From the NCBI RefSeq assembly GCF_019351435.1, contig NZ_JAHWYN010000026.1, forward strand, positions 1-35,117: DNA of 35,117 bases. Direction: 5' to 3'. Below, piece by piece: positions 7,906 through 15,953 of this stretch (positions within the stretch are counted from its first letter, which is position 1; each line of letters begins with the position of its first letter). Source of the stretch: Flavobacterium taihuense. Lineage in GTDB: Bacteria; Bacteroidota; Bacteroidia; Flavobacteriales; Flavobacteriaceae. The notes under the pieces were generated by a model, which did no database searches, was not told the DNA's origin, and saw only the letters and a program-made list of their open reading frames with translations. The position numbers and the translations under genes were made by a program.

Positions 7906-8544
7906 ATGAGTGATTTCTATAAAAAAATATTAGATAATAATAAGCAATGGGTTGAAAATCAATTGAATATTGATCCTGATTATTTTAACGACTTAGCTAA
8001 AGGACAAACTCCGCCGTTATTGTGGATTGGCTGTTCGGATAGTCGTGTTCCTGCAAATGAAATTATCGGAGCTAAGCCTGGAGAAGTTTTTGTTCACAGA
8101 AATATTGCCAACATGGTGATTCATTCGGATATGAACATGTTAAGCGTATTGGATTATGCCGTAAATGTTTTAAAAGTAAAACACGTTATTGTATGTGGTC
8201 ATTATGGCTGTGGGGGGGTAAAAACGGCTATGGGGAACCAATCTGTTGGAATAATTGACAACTGGATTCGCCACATAAAAGATATTTACCGTTTGCATCA
8301 TGTTTATCTTGATTCGATTATTGATGAAAAAGAGCGATTTAATAAATTTGTTGAAATCAATGTAAAAGAACAAGTTTATGATTTGGCCAAGACTTCAATA
8401 GTGCAATCGGCATGGAACAACGGACAGGAATTGAGTATTCATGGATGGGTTTATGGTTTGAATTCAGGTTTTGTTACCGATTTGGGAGTGAATTTCAGTT
8501 CAGACAAAGATTTGGATGGAGTATACCAATTAAAATTTGAATAA
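7906..8544 (+). CDS. can: Beta-class carbonic anhydrase
   Basis: A 212-aa zinc enzyme interconverting CO2 and bicarbonate in the cytosol. Zinc ligands are C43 (GCSDSR), H99 and C102 (GHYGCGG); the catalytic D45-R47 dyad is also in CSDSR. VFVHRNIANMV and the C-terminal LSIHGWVYGLNSG are family hallmarks. I start at the ATG at 7906 (MSDFYKKIL) because the in-frame upstream extension from 7819 uses GTG and encodes a non-family leader. It follows the SulP transporter and probably forms an operon that supplies bicarbonate for carboxylations (fatty acid, anaplerosis) or pH balance. It ends in a strong terminator. Confidence 0.95.
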   Translation: MSDFYKKILDNNKQWVENQLNIDPDYFNDLAKGQTPPLLWIGCSDSRVPANEIIGAKPGEVFVHRNIANMVIHSDMNMLSVLDYAVNVLKVKHVIVCGHYGCGGVKTAMGNQSVGIIDNWIRHIKDIYRLHHVYLDSIIDEKERFNKFVEINVKEQVYDLAKTSIVQSAWNNGQELSIHGWVYGLNSGFVTDLGVNFSSDKDLDGVYQLKFE

Positions 8545-8561
8545 AAATAACATTGTTTTAA

Positions 8562-8590
8562 AAAAAAGCTGCTCGAAAGCAGCTTTTTTT
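8562..8590. terminator. Bidirectional terminator after carbonic anhydrase
   Basis: Stem GCTGCT / AGCAGC with a CGAA tetraloop, flanked by A7 and T7. It lies between convergent genes. Confidence 0.88.
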
Positions 8591-8594
8591 ATGA

Positions 8595-9797
8595 TTAATC
8601 GTCATTGTCCAGATTTTCATTAAATGCTGATGGTAAGAGCGTAGGGATAAACTTAATTAAAATTGGCAATAGTAAACTACCTCCAGGAAGCAAAAATATA
8701 GTTAATGATGGAACCGTTTTGCAAATTTCCAATAATTGTTTTTTTACTTTTTTCTTTTCTTTTTCATCTAAATCTCTATGTGTAGAATGAGCTAGAAGTA
8801 GCATTAATTCTTTGCTTTGAATAATTTCCTTCAGTAATCTTGTTTTATTACGGGAAATTAAGGTAATGACACTTTGTGTGGTTTGATCATAAAAATGCTT
8901 TACAGGATTCGAATAATTGAAATAGGGAATTTCTTTTTTATGTTTGGCAATAAAACCATCTGTATTGATAATGCTTTGTGCTACAAATTCATCTTCAATA
9001 TGTAAGGCTTTGGCCAAAGTATGCAAATAATAAGCTTCGCTATTTTCGATAACTCCGTCGCTCCATAAAGCCATTCCTGCCATGTCAATAAGATATTTTT
9101 TTTCCAATTCGGCAGTGAAATAGTCCAGTTCTAAATTTTCTAAAGTAATATTCTCTTTTTTAGAAAACTTACTGTATCGTATGGAGGCTTCAAATAATTT
9201 GATTAACAAATCATCATATTGAGATTTGTTCGTTTTTAGTTTTAAAGCAAGAATGACAATATTGACAATAGTTTCCTCTATCTTTTTAAGATATTTTTCA
9301 GGAATTTCACCATGAATCAAATATTGGCGAAAAGCCAAAACATCAATAAATAATAACGCATTGGTAACTAGATGCGAAAAATTTTTATTGATTATATTTT
9401 CATTGGTTTGTACACGTTGGTCAATAATTTTTTCCAATGTTAAAGCACTGGTGTTTTTGGGTAATATTTTTTTAAATAGACTAAAACCTTCGGGATGCAT
9501 TTGTTTATAAAAGGCATTGACTTGTTCGATAAATAAATCTGGATTTTGCTCTTTAGTGGTTAACGAAAAAATACCATATAAAGCATTTAGCAAGGCAATT
9601 TTGGAAATTTCATCTTTGAACCAACCTTTGGTGTCAATTTTGAAAGAAGTGTCAAATGAAATAATGTGACCGTATATGAAGCCTGTATTCCTTAATTTTT
9701 GATAAAATAAATCTTCAGTGTCAGATACAATGTGTTCTGATAACTTTAGTTTTGTAAAGAATTTATCGATCCAACCAGATGCTGAAGGGTTAATCAT
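8595..9797 (-). CDS. LETM1-related, biofilm-associated family protein
   Basis: A 400-aa protein of the family annotated in Flavobacteriia as LETM1-related biofilm-associated. The middle region (about 240-265, MAGMALWSDGVIENSEAYYL) resembles a TerB-like acidic helical module. The C-terminal 80 residues hold the LETM1-like signature: a basic helix, then SLTIFLLPGGSLLLPILIKF and PTLLPSAF (about 365-392). LETM1 proteins in mitochondria act in K+/H+ and Ca2+ homeostasis and ribosome binding. The bacterial role is not established, and here the only clearly hydrophobic segment is C-terminal. An exact -7 box is just upstream. It is a single gene facing the carbonic anhydrase. Confidence 0.72.
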   Translation of the reverse strand: MINPSASGWIDKFFTKLKLSEHIVSDTEDLFYQKLRNTGFIYGHIISFDTSFKIDTKGWFKDEISKIALLNALYGIFSLTTKEQNPDLFIEQVNAFYKQMHPEGFSLFKKILPKNTSALTLEKIIDQRVQTNENIINKNFSHLVTNALLFIDVLAFRQYLIHGEIPEKYLKKIEETIVNIVILALKLKTNKSQYDDLLIKLFEASIRYSKFSKKENITLENLELDYFTAELEKKYLIDMAGMALWSDGVIENSEAYYLHTLAKALHIEDEFVAQSIINTDGFIAKHKKEIPYFNYSNPVKHFYDQTTQSVITLISRNKTRLLKEIIQSKELMLLLAHSTHRDLDEKEKKKVKKQLLEICKTVPSLTIFLLPGGSLLLPILIKFIPTLLPSAFNENLDNDD

Positions 9798-9815
9798 TGC
9801 TTAGTTTTGATTTTG

Positions 9816-9841
9816 CAAAGCTATGTTTTTTTATGAATCAA
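9816..9841 (-). promoter_or_regulatory. Promoter of the LETM1-related gene
   Basis: On the minus strand TTG (9841-9839) is followed after 15 bases by TAGCTTTG (9823-9816), an exact TAnnTTTG. The leader would be about 12 nt. The spacer is a little short. Confidence 0.45.
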
Positions 9842-9987
9842 TAGGTATCTCTAAGAGTTATAAAATTAAATCTCTGAGCTTTTTTGTGAAATCTCTATTT
9901 TTTAATTCTGGAAATTTAAGATTCAATAATTCAGAGTATTGATGCGTCAATTTTGTTATTCAAAGGCTTGGCAGTATGTTTTAGTTG

Positions 9988-10009
9988 TTATTTGTTTATA
10001 AACAAATAA
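9988..10009. repeat. 22-bp perfect AT-rich palindrome
   Basis: Each half reads TTATTTGTTTA, and the 22 bases equal their own reverse complement. It lies 12 bases beyond the stop of the minus-strand YdeI-like gene. No T-run follows on either strand, so a terminator is not convincing; a protein-binding site or chance are alternatives. Confidence 0.4.
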
Positions 10010-10021
10010 TGATCAATAAAA

Positions 10022-10591
10022 TTAGTCTCTAGATTTTTTATTTTGCTTACAAAGATCAATAATGGTTGTAATTCTATTGTTTCTAGTTTCAGTTCTTTTG
10101 GCCTGATTGAGCCAATACAGATAGCTTTTTCTATAGGAAGGACTGAAATTTTGATAGTTTTCATAAGCAATTTTATTTTGTTCGAAAGCTAGCCCTAAAT
10201 CCTCAGGAATTATTAAATCTTCAACAGCGTCTAATGAAGTCCATGTGCCGTTTTGCTTTGCCGCTTCTATTTTGGCTAATCCACTTTCATGCATTAAATT
10301 GTCAGCAATGAGTTTTTCGATATAGGTTTTGTTCAGTTTACTCCAAACGCTTTTGTCTTTTCTGGGCGAAAAAAATTGCTTTCGGCTATGTTCGTCAACG
10401 TTTTTAACAGTAGAATCAATCCAGCCATAACAAATGGCTATTTGGACGGCTTCTTCCCAACGCATACTTTCAAAAGGACTGCTTACTCTATAAAATATTA
10501 AATACACACCAGTTGACAAATGATGATTGTTGTGTAACCATTCTCGCCAAGCTGCTGTGTTTTTAAAATAATGATGTTCCTTTTCTTTCAA
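10022..10591 (-). CDS. YdeI/OmpD-associated family protein
   Basis: A 189-aa cytosolic protein. The N-terminal half has the family pattern: W-R-E-W-L near the start (W14), HLSTGVYLIFYR, then WEEAVQIAICYGWIDS (about 45-60), followed by the RKDKSVWSKLNK region (77-88). The C-terminal half (SPSYRKSYLYWLNQAKRTETR) is the conserved OmdA domain. Members have been linked to bacteriocin or cell-envelope tolerance, but the biochemistry is unknown. It starts 17 bases after the superoxide dismutase gene on the same strand, so both are likely on one transcript. Confidence 0.82.
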   Translation of the reverse strand: MKEKEHHYFKNTAAWREWLHNNHHLSTGVYLIFYRVSSPFESMRWEEAVQIAICYGWIDSTVKNVDEHSRKQFFSPRKDKSVWSKLNKTYIEKLIADNLMHESGLAKIEAAKQNGTWTSLDAVEDLIIPEDLGLAFEQNKIAYENYQNFSPSYRKSYLYWLNQAKRTETRNNRITTIIDLCKQNKKSRD

Positions 10592-10608
10592 GAGAATTTT
10601 CTATTGCT

Positions 10609-11136
10609 TTATTTTATTATGGCTGAACATGCTACTCTCGCACCAGCATTTCCAGTGGGTTGAGTCACAAAATCATCTGCTCCTTGGTGAACAATAAGTC
10701 CCTTGTCTAAGATGTCTTTCGTTGTATCGCCACAACCTATACACCATTCATCAGTAGTCAAAGTGATGGTGCCGTTCCCTTTTTCATCAGCCGTAAAGTT
10801 ACCAATATCTCCTTTATGATATTCTCCTTCTCCCCATTTTCCGTGTTTTTTGAAGGTAGGATTCCAGTGTCCTCCGGCAGAACTTCCGTCAGCGGCCGAA
10901 CAGTCTGATTTTTCATGAATGTGAATGGCATGAATTCCAGGTTGCAATCCAGCGATTTTTGCAACAAAAGTTACTTTGCCATTTTTCTCTGTAAAAGTCG
11001 CCGTTCCAGTGACTTTACTATTACTTTTTGATTCAAAAACTAAATTTAATTTTTTCGAATCGCTCGAATTACCGCTGCTTTTACAGCCTATAATTACTGC
11101 AAAAACAATAACAACAGGAAGAATTATTTTTTTCAT
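10609..11136 (-). CDS. sodC: Cu/Zn superoxide dismutase, lipoprotein
   Basis: A 175-aa enzyme that converts superoxide to O2 and H2O2 in the cell envelope. The signal peptide ends in a lipobox at VIIGC (C18). Copper ligands are H72 and H74 (HAIHIHE), bridging H90 (GGHWNP), and H150 (IVHQGADD). Zinc ligands are H98, H107 and D110 (YHKGDIGN). The NAGARVAC block contains C170, which should pair with C79. An extra C132-IG-C135 pair sits in the electrostatic loop region and is not needed for activity. It is upstream of the YdeI-like gene in a probable two-gene operon. With oxyR and dps it adds to the oxidative-stress content of the region. Confidence 0.94.
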   Translation of the reverse strand: MKKIILPVVIVFAVIIGCKSSGNSSDSKKLNLVFESKSNSKVTGTATFTEKNGKVTFVAKIAGLQPGIHAIHIHEKSDCSAADGSSAGGHWNPTFKKHGKWGEGEYHKGDIGNFTADEKGNGTITLTTDEWCIGCGDTTKDILDKGLIVHQGADDFVTQPTGNAGARVACSAIIK

Positions 11137-11208
11137 GATTTTAAAATTTTAATTGGATTATAAAATTACGTATAAAAAAGCGTATTAAAATTAATTGTTT
11201 CTTAAAAT

Positions 11209-11733
11209 CTATTTTGACTTTTCTCCGATAAAATGATTGGTAGGTGATTTAAATAATATATTGAAAGAAGTTAAACTACCATAAATGCGGGTGAGGTGTT
11301 GTTGTAATTCTATTTTTTCAATTTCTTCTATTTTACTACTGTTTATCTTTTGCTCCATCACACGCAATCGGTCACGAACCATTATGATTTTATGAAAAAA
11401 AGTGTCAATCGGGATTTCTTTGGAGGCCAATCCGGCCTGGCCCGGTTCTAAAATTAGTTTCCCCCCTTTCCATTTGTCTCCAATTGGAACAATTTCTGAA
11501 ACATCGGACCATTTTTTCAATAGATCTCTCAGGCTCTTTTCAACCTCCGAAAAACTTACGGTATCTACTTCATCTACAGTGGCTTCTATAATTTTGAATT
11601 CGTCGTTTAGAGCAATAGTTTCCAGTCCATTTTCTATAAACGTAACCCAATATTCTTTGGAAGAAACATTGGTTACTACTCCTTTTCCATATTCTGGATG
11701 TTCAATTCGAGAACCTATTCCTAGTATTGTCAT
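11209..11733 (-). CDS. Conserved protein with N-terminal tudor/SH3-like segment
   Basis: A 174-aa protein of unknown function. Residues 5-25 (GIGSRIEHPEYGKGVVTNV) look like the small tudor/SH3-type barrel found at the C-terminus of PcrA/UvrD (which reads like V.H..FG.G.V), so nucleic-acid or protein contact is possible. The rest is helical, with a charged stretch and a coiled-coil-like segment around 125-150. It has no signal peptide and is probably monocistronic, with a good TTG-N20-TATTTTCG promoter upstream. The similarity is visual and could be shared fold geometry only. Confidence 0.62.
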   Translation of the reverse strand: MTILGIGSRIEHPEYGKGVVTNVSSKEYWVTFIENGLETIALNDEFKIIEATVDEVDTVSFSEVEKSLRDLLKKWSDVSEIVPIGDKWKGGKLILEPGQAGLASKEIPIDTFFHKIIMVRDRLRVMEQKINSSKIEEIEKIELQQHLTRIYGSLTSFNILFKSPTNHFIGEKSK

Positions 11734-11751
11734 AATCGTTTATCTTTTTTA

Positions 11752-11782
11752 CGAAAATAATCATACCTTTTTAATAATGCAA
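11752..11782 (-). promoter_or_regulatory. Promoter of the tudor-like protein gene
   Basis: The minus strand has TTG (11782-11780), a 20-base spacer and TATTTTCG (11759-11752), one mismatch to TAnnTTTG. It is 18 bases before the ATG. Confidence 0.45.
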
Positions 11783-11863
11783 ATTTGATAATGCATCGGT
11801 TTTTTTTCTTATTAATTTTTCTTATTTTTACAAGACGCAATTTGAATTTTTAAATAAAGTACT

Positions 11864-12295
11864 ATGAATAAAATCACCTTATTAGTAGTGTTAATTTGCA
11901 TGAATTTTTCATCGTGCTCAACTTCAAAACCAGTTATGAAATCGGCTTCACTCGAAGGAACTTGGGAACTCAATTATATTACTGGGCCAAGAATTACGTT
12001 TGATGGTTTGTATCCCAACAAAAAGCCGACAATTACATTTAATACCAAAGAAAATAAAGTTACAGGTAACAATAGCTGCAATCAGTATTTTGGTGCTTTA
12101 CTGTTGGATAATGACAAAATTAATTTTAAAGACGCCAAAATAGGGATGACCATGATGGCCTGCGAAGGAAATGGTGATACTGTTTATATGGATACTCTAA
12201 ATAAAATTGAGCGGTACACAATTTCAGATGATGGTAAAGCATTAAATTTTCTGATTGGGAATGTTGTAATGATGCGATTTACGTATCAACAGTAA
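11864..12295 (+). CDS. META-domain lipoprotein (HslJ-like)
   Basis: A 143-aa lipoprotein. The signal ends in NFSSC (C19), followed by Ser/Thr. The META domain is visible in LEGTWELNYI (about 30-39), TITFNTKENKVTGNNSCNQYFG and the late MMACEG, each typical of META/HslJ proteins (two internal repeats around a conserved N.C..Y). Such proteins sit at the outer or inner membrane; E. coli HslJ is tied to heat and novobiocin response, but the molecular function is not known. The next gene follows 43 bases on, same strand, and may be co-transcribed. Confidence 0.82.
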   Translation: MNKITLLVVLICMNFSSCSTSKPVMKSASLEGTWELNYITGPRITFDGLYPNKKPTITFNTKENKVTGNNSCNQYFGALLLDNDKINFKDAKIGMTMMACEGNGDTVYMDTLNKIERYTISDDGKALNFLIGNVVMMRFTYQQ

Positions 12296-12338
12296 TTTTG
12301 CATTTTAGTTGTCTTTTTTTATTTTAAAAATTAAAGTC

Positions 12339-12845
12339 ATGAAAACAATAATTTTAACTTTTTTTCTGTCTTTTTCAATGCTAATTGGTTTTGCTCAAGA
12401 AAAAACGAAACAGCAATTAAAAGAGGAAAAAAAATTAGCAAAACAAAAAGAAGTGGAAGCTCTTGTTGATTCAAAAGAATTTGAATTTCAGGCAACAATG
12501 GCATATCCGCAAGGAACACGAAGTATTGATATGACAACGAATTCAAATTTCTTGAGATTTGAAAAAGATACCATTCATAGTGAAATGCCTTATTTTGGAC
12601 GCGCTTATAGTGGAGTAGGGTATGGAGGTAGTGGAGGTTTGGATTTTAAAGGACCAATACAAAATTATTCGATTGCAAAAGACAAGAAGAGTTATATTAT
12701 CAAAGCAGAAGTAAAAGACAAAACTGATTTGTACAGTATTGTTTTGACAGTCTTTTTTGAAGGAAATGCTTCTTTGACTATAAATACTTCAAATCGTAGC
12801 ATGATTAGTTATAGAGGAAGTATTGATAAATTTGTTAAGAAATGA
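12339..12845 (+). CDS. Secreted DUF4251-type protein
   Basis: A 168-aa exported protein with a clear signal peptide (MKTIILTFFLSFSMLIGFAQ, cleavage after FAQ). A Lys/Glu-rich segment follows (about 21-38), then a beta-rich domain with the SKEFEFQATMAYPQGTRSI start, a glycine-rich YSGVGYGGSGGLDFKG (about 89-104), and YIIKAEVKD. This architecture fits the DUF4251 family, common in Bacteroidota and of unknown role. I use the ATG at 12339; the in-frame TTG at 12309 would put ten non-signal residues ahead of the signal peptide. Confidence 0.78.
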   Translation: MKTIILTFFLSFSMLIGFAQEKTKQQLKEEKKLAKQKEVEALVDSKEFEFQATMAYPQGTRSIDMTTNSNFLRFEKDTIHSEMPYFGRAYSGVGYGGSGGLDFKGPIQNYSIAKDKKSYIIKAEVKDKTDLYSIVLTVFFEGNASLTINTSNRSMISYRGSIDKFVKK

Positions 12846-12969
12846 TTCTTTCGTATTTATGATTGCTTCATCATGATTATCAATCTAAAATAATAGCAAT
12901 ATTATAGACTTATAGTGCTGTTTTTAGTAAAACTAATTACTAGGATTAGTTGAAAAGTAAAAATCTATT

Positions 12970-14214
12970 ATGATTAAATTTTTGATTCCTTTTTTTATGA
13001 TTTTGTTGGGTAATCAAACTTTGATTAAAGCTCAAGCTAATTCAGGTATTGATAGTTCCTGTCCTCCCAAAACCATTTTTGAATTGTTTAAAAAAAGAGA
13101 CTCCGTTTTAATTGTAAAACCAATAAAAAATAGTTTTTTGCTTGTTATTCCTATAATTGGGGTACAACCGGCAACAGGGTTTAGCTATGGGGCGACTGCT
13201 CAATATACTTTTAAAGGAGCCGATCTTTCTGATAAATATTCTTCAGCAAATTTAGGAGTGACTTTTACAACCAAAAAACAATTGCTTATTAATGTTAAAA
13301 ACAATATTTTATTAAAAAATAATAAAATTTACTTAAGGGGTGATTGTAGGTTATATGTTTTTACCCAGCCCAATTATGGCCTAGGGACCAATATTATCCC
13401 AAGCGAAAGGAAGAACCCTGATTTTGAAATCGAATCTATTGAGGAACCAATGGATTATAACTATTTTAAGTTCCATCAAACGGCTTCATGGGAAGTTAAA
13501 CCAAATTTTTATGTTGGTGGAGGTATTGAAATTGATTGGTATTCGTCAATTATTGATAAAAACCTTGATGTAGTAAACGGAAAATGGACCAATCACTACA
13601 ATTACAGTAAACAAAATGGATTTAATGATACGGAGTATTTTGTAAACGGTGTAAGTCTTAATTTAATTTATGACTCAAGGGATAACCAAATTAACACGAG
13701 AAAAGGTTGGTTCGCTAATATCAATTATAGATTTAATGGTGATTTATTTAATGAACAAAAATCAAGTAACGTACTTTATACAGAATTAAGGTATTTTATT
13801 CCACTTGATCCCAAAAAGGAACACTTTATTTTAGGTATTTGGGCTTTTGGTCAGTTCGTGACCAATGGAGTTGTTCCATATTTAAATTTGCCTGCCATTG
13901 GTTGGGATCAACGTAGTCGGAGTGGGGAGGGATATACACAAGGACTATTTCGGGGCAACAATTTAGCTTACATGCAAGCTGAATTGCGTTTTCCTATAAC
14001 CTGTAATCAGCTTCTTAGCGGAACAGTTTTTGCAAATTATACAACAACAAGTAATAAACAAGATCATATTGGACTTTTTGAATATGTGCAACCAGCACTG
14101 GGTGTTGGATTAAGACTTTTAATCGATAAAGCGACTCGCACCAATCTTGTTATAGATTATGCAATAGGAAATCACTCGAAGGGATTTTATTTAAATGCGG
14201 GAGAAACTTTTTAA
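12970..14214 (+). CDS. BamA/TamA-type outer-membrane barrel protein
   Basis: A 414-aa protein with a signal peptide (cleavage near KAQA, about residue 22), then amphipathic beta strands to the C-terminus, which ends in phenylalanine as required for Bam-dependent insertion. The surface-antigen/Omp85 pattern is visible in LIYDSRDNQINTRKGWFANI (about 233-252) and ARFPI-like LQAELRFPI. No POTRA domains are present: about 50 residues separate the signal from the first strands. It is therefore a barrel-only relative and not the essential BamA. Substrate or partner cannot be inferred; it may have a transport or assembly role in the outer membrane. Confidence 0.8.
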   Translation: MIKFLIPFFMILLGNQTLIKAQANSGIDSSCPPKTIFELFKKRDSVLIVKPIKNSFLLVIPIIGVQPATGFSYGATAQYTFKGADLSDKYSSANLGVTFTTKKQLLINVKNNILLKNNKIYLRGDCRLYVFTQPNYGLGTNIIPSERKNPDFEIESIEEPMDYNYFKFHQTASWEVKPNFYVGGGIEIDWYSSIIDKNLDVVNGKWTNHYNYSKQNGFNDTEYFVNGVSLNLIYDSRDNQINTRKGWFANINYRFNGDLFNEQKSSNVLYTELRYFIPLDPKKEHFILGIWAFGQFVTNGVVPYLNLPAIGWDQRSRSGEGYTQGLFRGNNLAYMQAELRFPITCNQLLSGTVFANYTTTSNKQDHIGLFEYVQPALGVGLRLLIDKATRTNLVIDYAIGNHSKGFYLNAGETF

Positions 14215-14303
14215 GTTGTTGCGGGTTGATAAATAGTTGTTTAGAATGAATTTATTTAAAATTTTAAAGATAATTATGATGTTTTTTTTTGATGAGTAAT
14301 TCT

Positions 14304-14311
14304 TATATTTG
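14304..14311 (+). promoter_or_regulatory. -7 promoter box of the 160-aa secreted protein gene
   Basis: TATATTTG, exact TAnnTTTG, 30 bases before the ATG at 14342. It overlaps the alternative upstream TTG codon at 14309 and so argues against starting there. Confidence 0.5.
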
Positions 14312-14341
14312 AAACTATATAACTTAATAAAACACACAAAC

Positions 14342-14824
14342 ATGAAAAAAGTATTTTTATTATTGGCAGTCGTATTTTCAGCTACAACATTTGCTCAATC
14401 AACACTGAAAGATGATGTTGATGTAGTACAATCGGTTTATGGGAAATCAAAAGCAGAATTAGTAACCCAATATATGGCATTAAGCGGAACTCAGGCTGCA
14501 GAATTCACAAAAGTGTATGATGCTTATGAAGTCGAGAGAAAAAAACTAGGACAAGAAAAAATTCAATTTATTAATCAATATGCTACAGATTACGCAACAC
14601 TTACAGATGCTAATGCTGATGCAATTGCTAAAGGAGTTTTGAAAAATAATATGGCATATGATAAATTATACTCTTCATATTATGAAAAAGCTAAAAAAGT
14701 AGTTGGAGCTTTAAATGCAACAAAATTCATTCAACTTGAAATTTATTTGCAAACTGAAATCAGAAGCAGTATTCAAAATGCTATTCCTTTTGTTGGTGAA
14801 TTGGATATGACAAAAGTGAAATAA
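14342..14824 (+). CDS. Secreted helical protein, unknown function
   Basis: A 160-aa protein with a signal peptide (MKKVFLLLAVVFSATTFAQ). The mature part is almost all helical, alanine/lysine/tyrosine rich, with blocks such as TQYMALSGTQAAEFTKVYDA and LNATKFIQLEIYL. The shape is reminiscent of Spy/CpxP-like periplasmic chaperones, whose LTxxQ motif would correspond loosely to LSGTQ and LNATKF. This is visual similarity and not a firm assignment. It is a single gene, with its own promoter box upstream and a strong terminator downstream, suggesting it is well expressed. Confidence 0.75.
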   Translation: MKKVFLLLAVVFSATTFAQSTLKDDVDVVQSVYGKSKAELVTQYMALSGTQAAEFTKVYDAYEVERKKLGQEKIQFINQYATDYATLTDANADAIAKGVLKNNMAYDKLYSSYYEKAKKVVGALNATKFIQLEIYLQTEIRSSIQNAIPFVGELDMTKVK

Positions 14825-14841
14825 GTTTATTTAATTTTTAT

Positions 14842-14884
14842 CAAAAAAAAAGAGCGTAATCATAGTGTTGCGCTCTTTTTTTTG
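14842..14884 (+). terminator. Terminator after the secreted helical protein gene
   Basis: Stem AGAGCGTAA / TTGCGCTCT (one G-U pair) with an 8-nt loop, A-run before and T8 after. Confidence 0.85.
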
Positions 14885-14999
14885 TAACTTTAAGTATGCT
14901 TTTGGTTGTCAATGGAATAAAGAATATTATTTTATGAATTATAAGTTCTTTTATCATAAAAAGTGTTAATTTTCGCCTCTCTGTTTCAGAAAAAAATGT

Positions 15000-15007
15000 T
15001 AAATTTG
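15000..15007 (+). promoter_or_regulatory. -7 promoter box of the 252-aa outer-membrane protein gene
   Basis: TAAATTTG, exact TAnnTTTG, 44 bases before the ATG at 15051. No clear -33 TTG is seen. Confidence 0.4.
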
Positions 15008-15050
15008 TTTATATACTTACCTAATCTTTATAATATTAAAAATATAAATT

Positions 15051-15809
15051 ATGAAAATCACAACTACTCAATTAAGAAGAGCCTTTTTCTTTATGGCTTT
15101 TTTCCTTTTTTTTTCTGCTCCGGTTTTTTCACAGGGCGCATCTAAAGATTTTAAAAACTCAGTGAAGTTCAACGTGACCAATACATTGCTTTATGATAAT
15201 TCATACCAGTTTTCGTATGAAAGGATTATTAAAGAAAATCAGAGTTTAAATGTTTTTGTTGGCTATCAGGAGTTTCCATTAATTACTGTAGATTTAAGTG
15301 ATGATGCCAGTTTTTCTAAAAACAGTAGTAGGGATGGATTTTCTGTAGGGGCAGATTATAGATTTTATTTAGGGAGCATAAATAAATTCAAAGGTCCAAG
15401 AGGTGTGTACTTGGCACCATTTGTAAGTTTTTTCCAATTTGGAACGGATAGAGACATAAATTATACTGATTCTAATAATACTGTTAATACCGTTAATCTT
15501 TCTTCAAAGTTTAATTTAACTAATATCGGTGGTGAGTTAGGATATCAGTTCGTGCTATGGGATAGATTTGTTGTGGATTGTGTATTGTTTGGTCCCTCTT
15601 TGACACATTATAAATTTAATGCAAAACTAGATGGAAGTATACCAGGCATTGAAGATAATGAAGTTTATCAGAAAGTAATTCAAGCAATAAAAGATAAATT
15701 TCCGGGAATCGAAGGTGTAACTGGAGACGAGGGAATTGAAAAAAAAGGAGTACAGTCCATAACTGCTGTAGGGTTTAGATACAATATCAGCATAGGTTAT
15801 AGATTTTAA
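15051..15809 (+). CDS. Outer-membrane beta-barrel protein, unknown function
   Basis: A 252-aa protein with a signal peptide (cleavage near VFSQ, about residue 28). Alternating hydrophobic strands follow, including SYQFSYERI, VFVGYQEF, FSVGADYRFYLG, GVYLAPFVSFFQF, IGGELGYQFV and the final FRYNISIGYRF, which ends in the canonical C-terminal Phe. The size suggests about 8-10 strands, like OmpW/OmpX or DUF3575-type barrels. A hydrophilic insert at about 195-230 is probably an extracellular loop. Single gene with promoter and terminator. No ligand can be assigned. Confidence 0.78.
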   Translation: MKITTTQLRRAFFFMAFFLFFSAPVFSQGASKDFKNSVKFNVTNTLLYDNSYQFSYERIIKENQSLNVFVGYQEFPLITVDLSDDASFSKNSSRDGFSVGADYRFYLGSINKFKGPRGVYLAPFVSFFQFGTDRDINYTDSNNTVNTVNLSSKFNLTNIGGELGYQFVLWDRFVVDCVLFGPSLTHYKFNAKLDGSIPGIEDNEVYQKVIQAIKDKFPGIEGVTGDEGIEKKGVQSITAVGFRYNISIGYRF

Positions 15810-15836
15810 TGCAACATGAAAGTGAATGATATTTAG

Positions 15837-15863
15837 ACCTCAAATATTTTTTGAGGTTTTTTT
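15837..15863 (+). terminator. Terminator after the beta-barrel gene
   Basis: Stem ACCTCAAA / TTTGAGGT with a TATTT-type loop and a following T-run. Confidence 0.78.
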
Positions 15864-15953
15864 AGGTTCAATTTTTAAATTTTGTAAACAAGAAATAAAT
15901 AGTAATGGACTATAATTATAGAATTTTTTTTTAATTTGTTATAAATTCAGGAT

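Noticed and set aside
9988..10009. The 22-bp palindrome as an intrinsic terminator
   Set aside because: It has almost only A-T pairs and no T-run follows on either strand; kept only as a repeat.
14963..15145. A 60-codon frame upstream of and overlapping the 252-aa barrel gene
   Set aside because: It covers the promoter box and the real signal-peptide codons in another frame; composition is that of non-coding AT-rich DNA.
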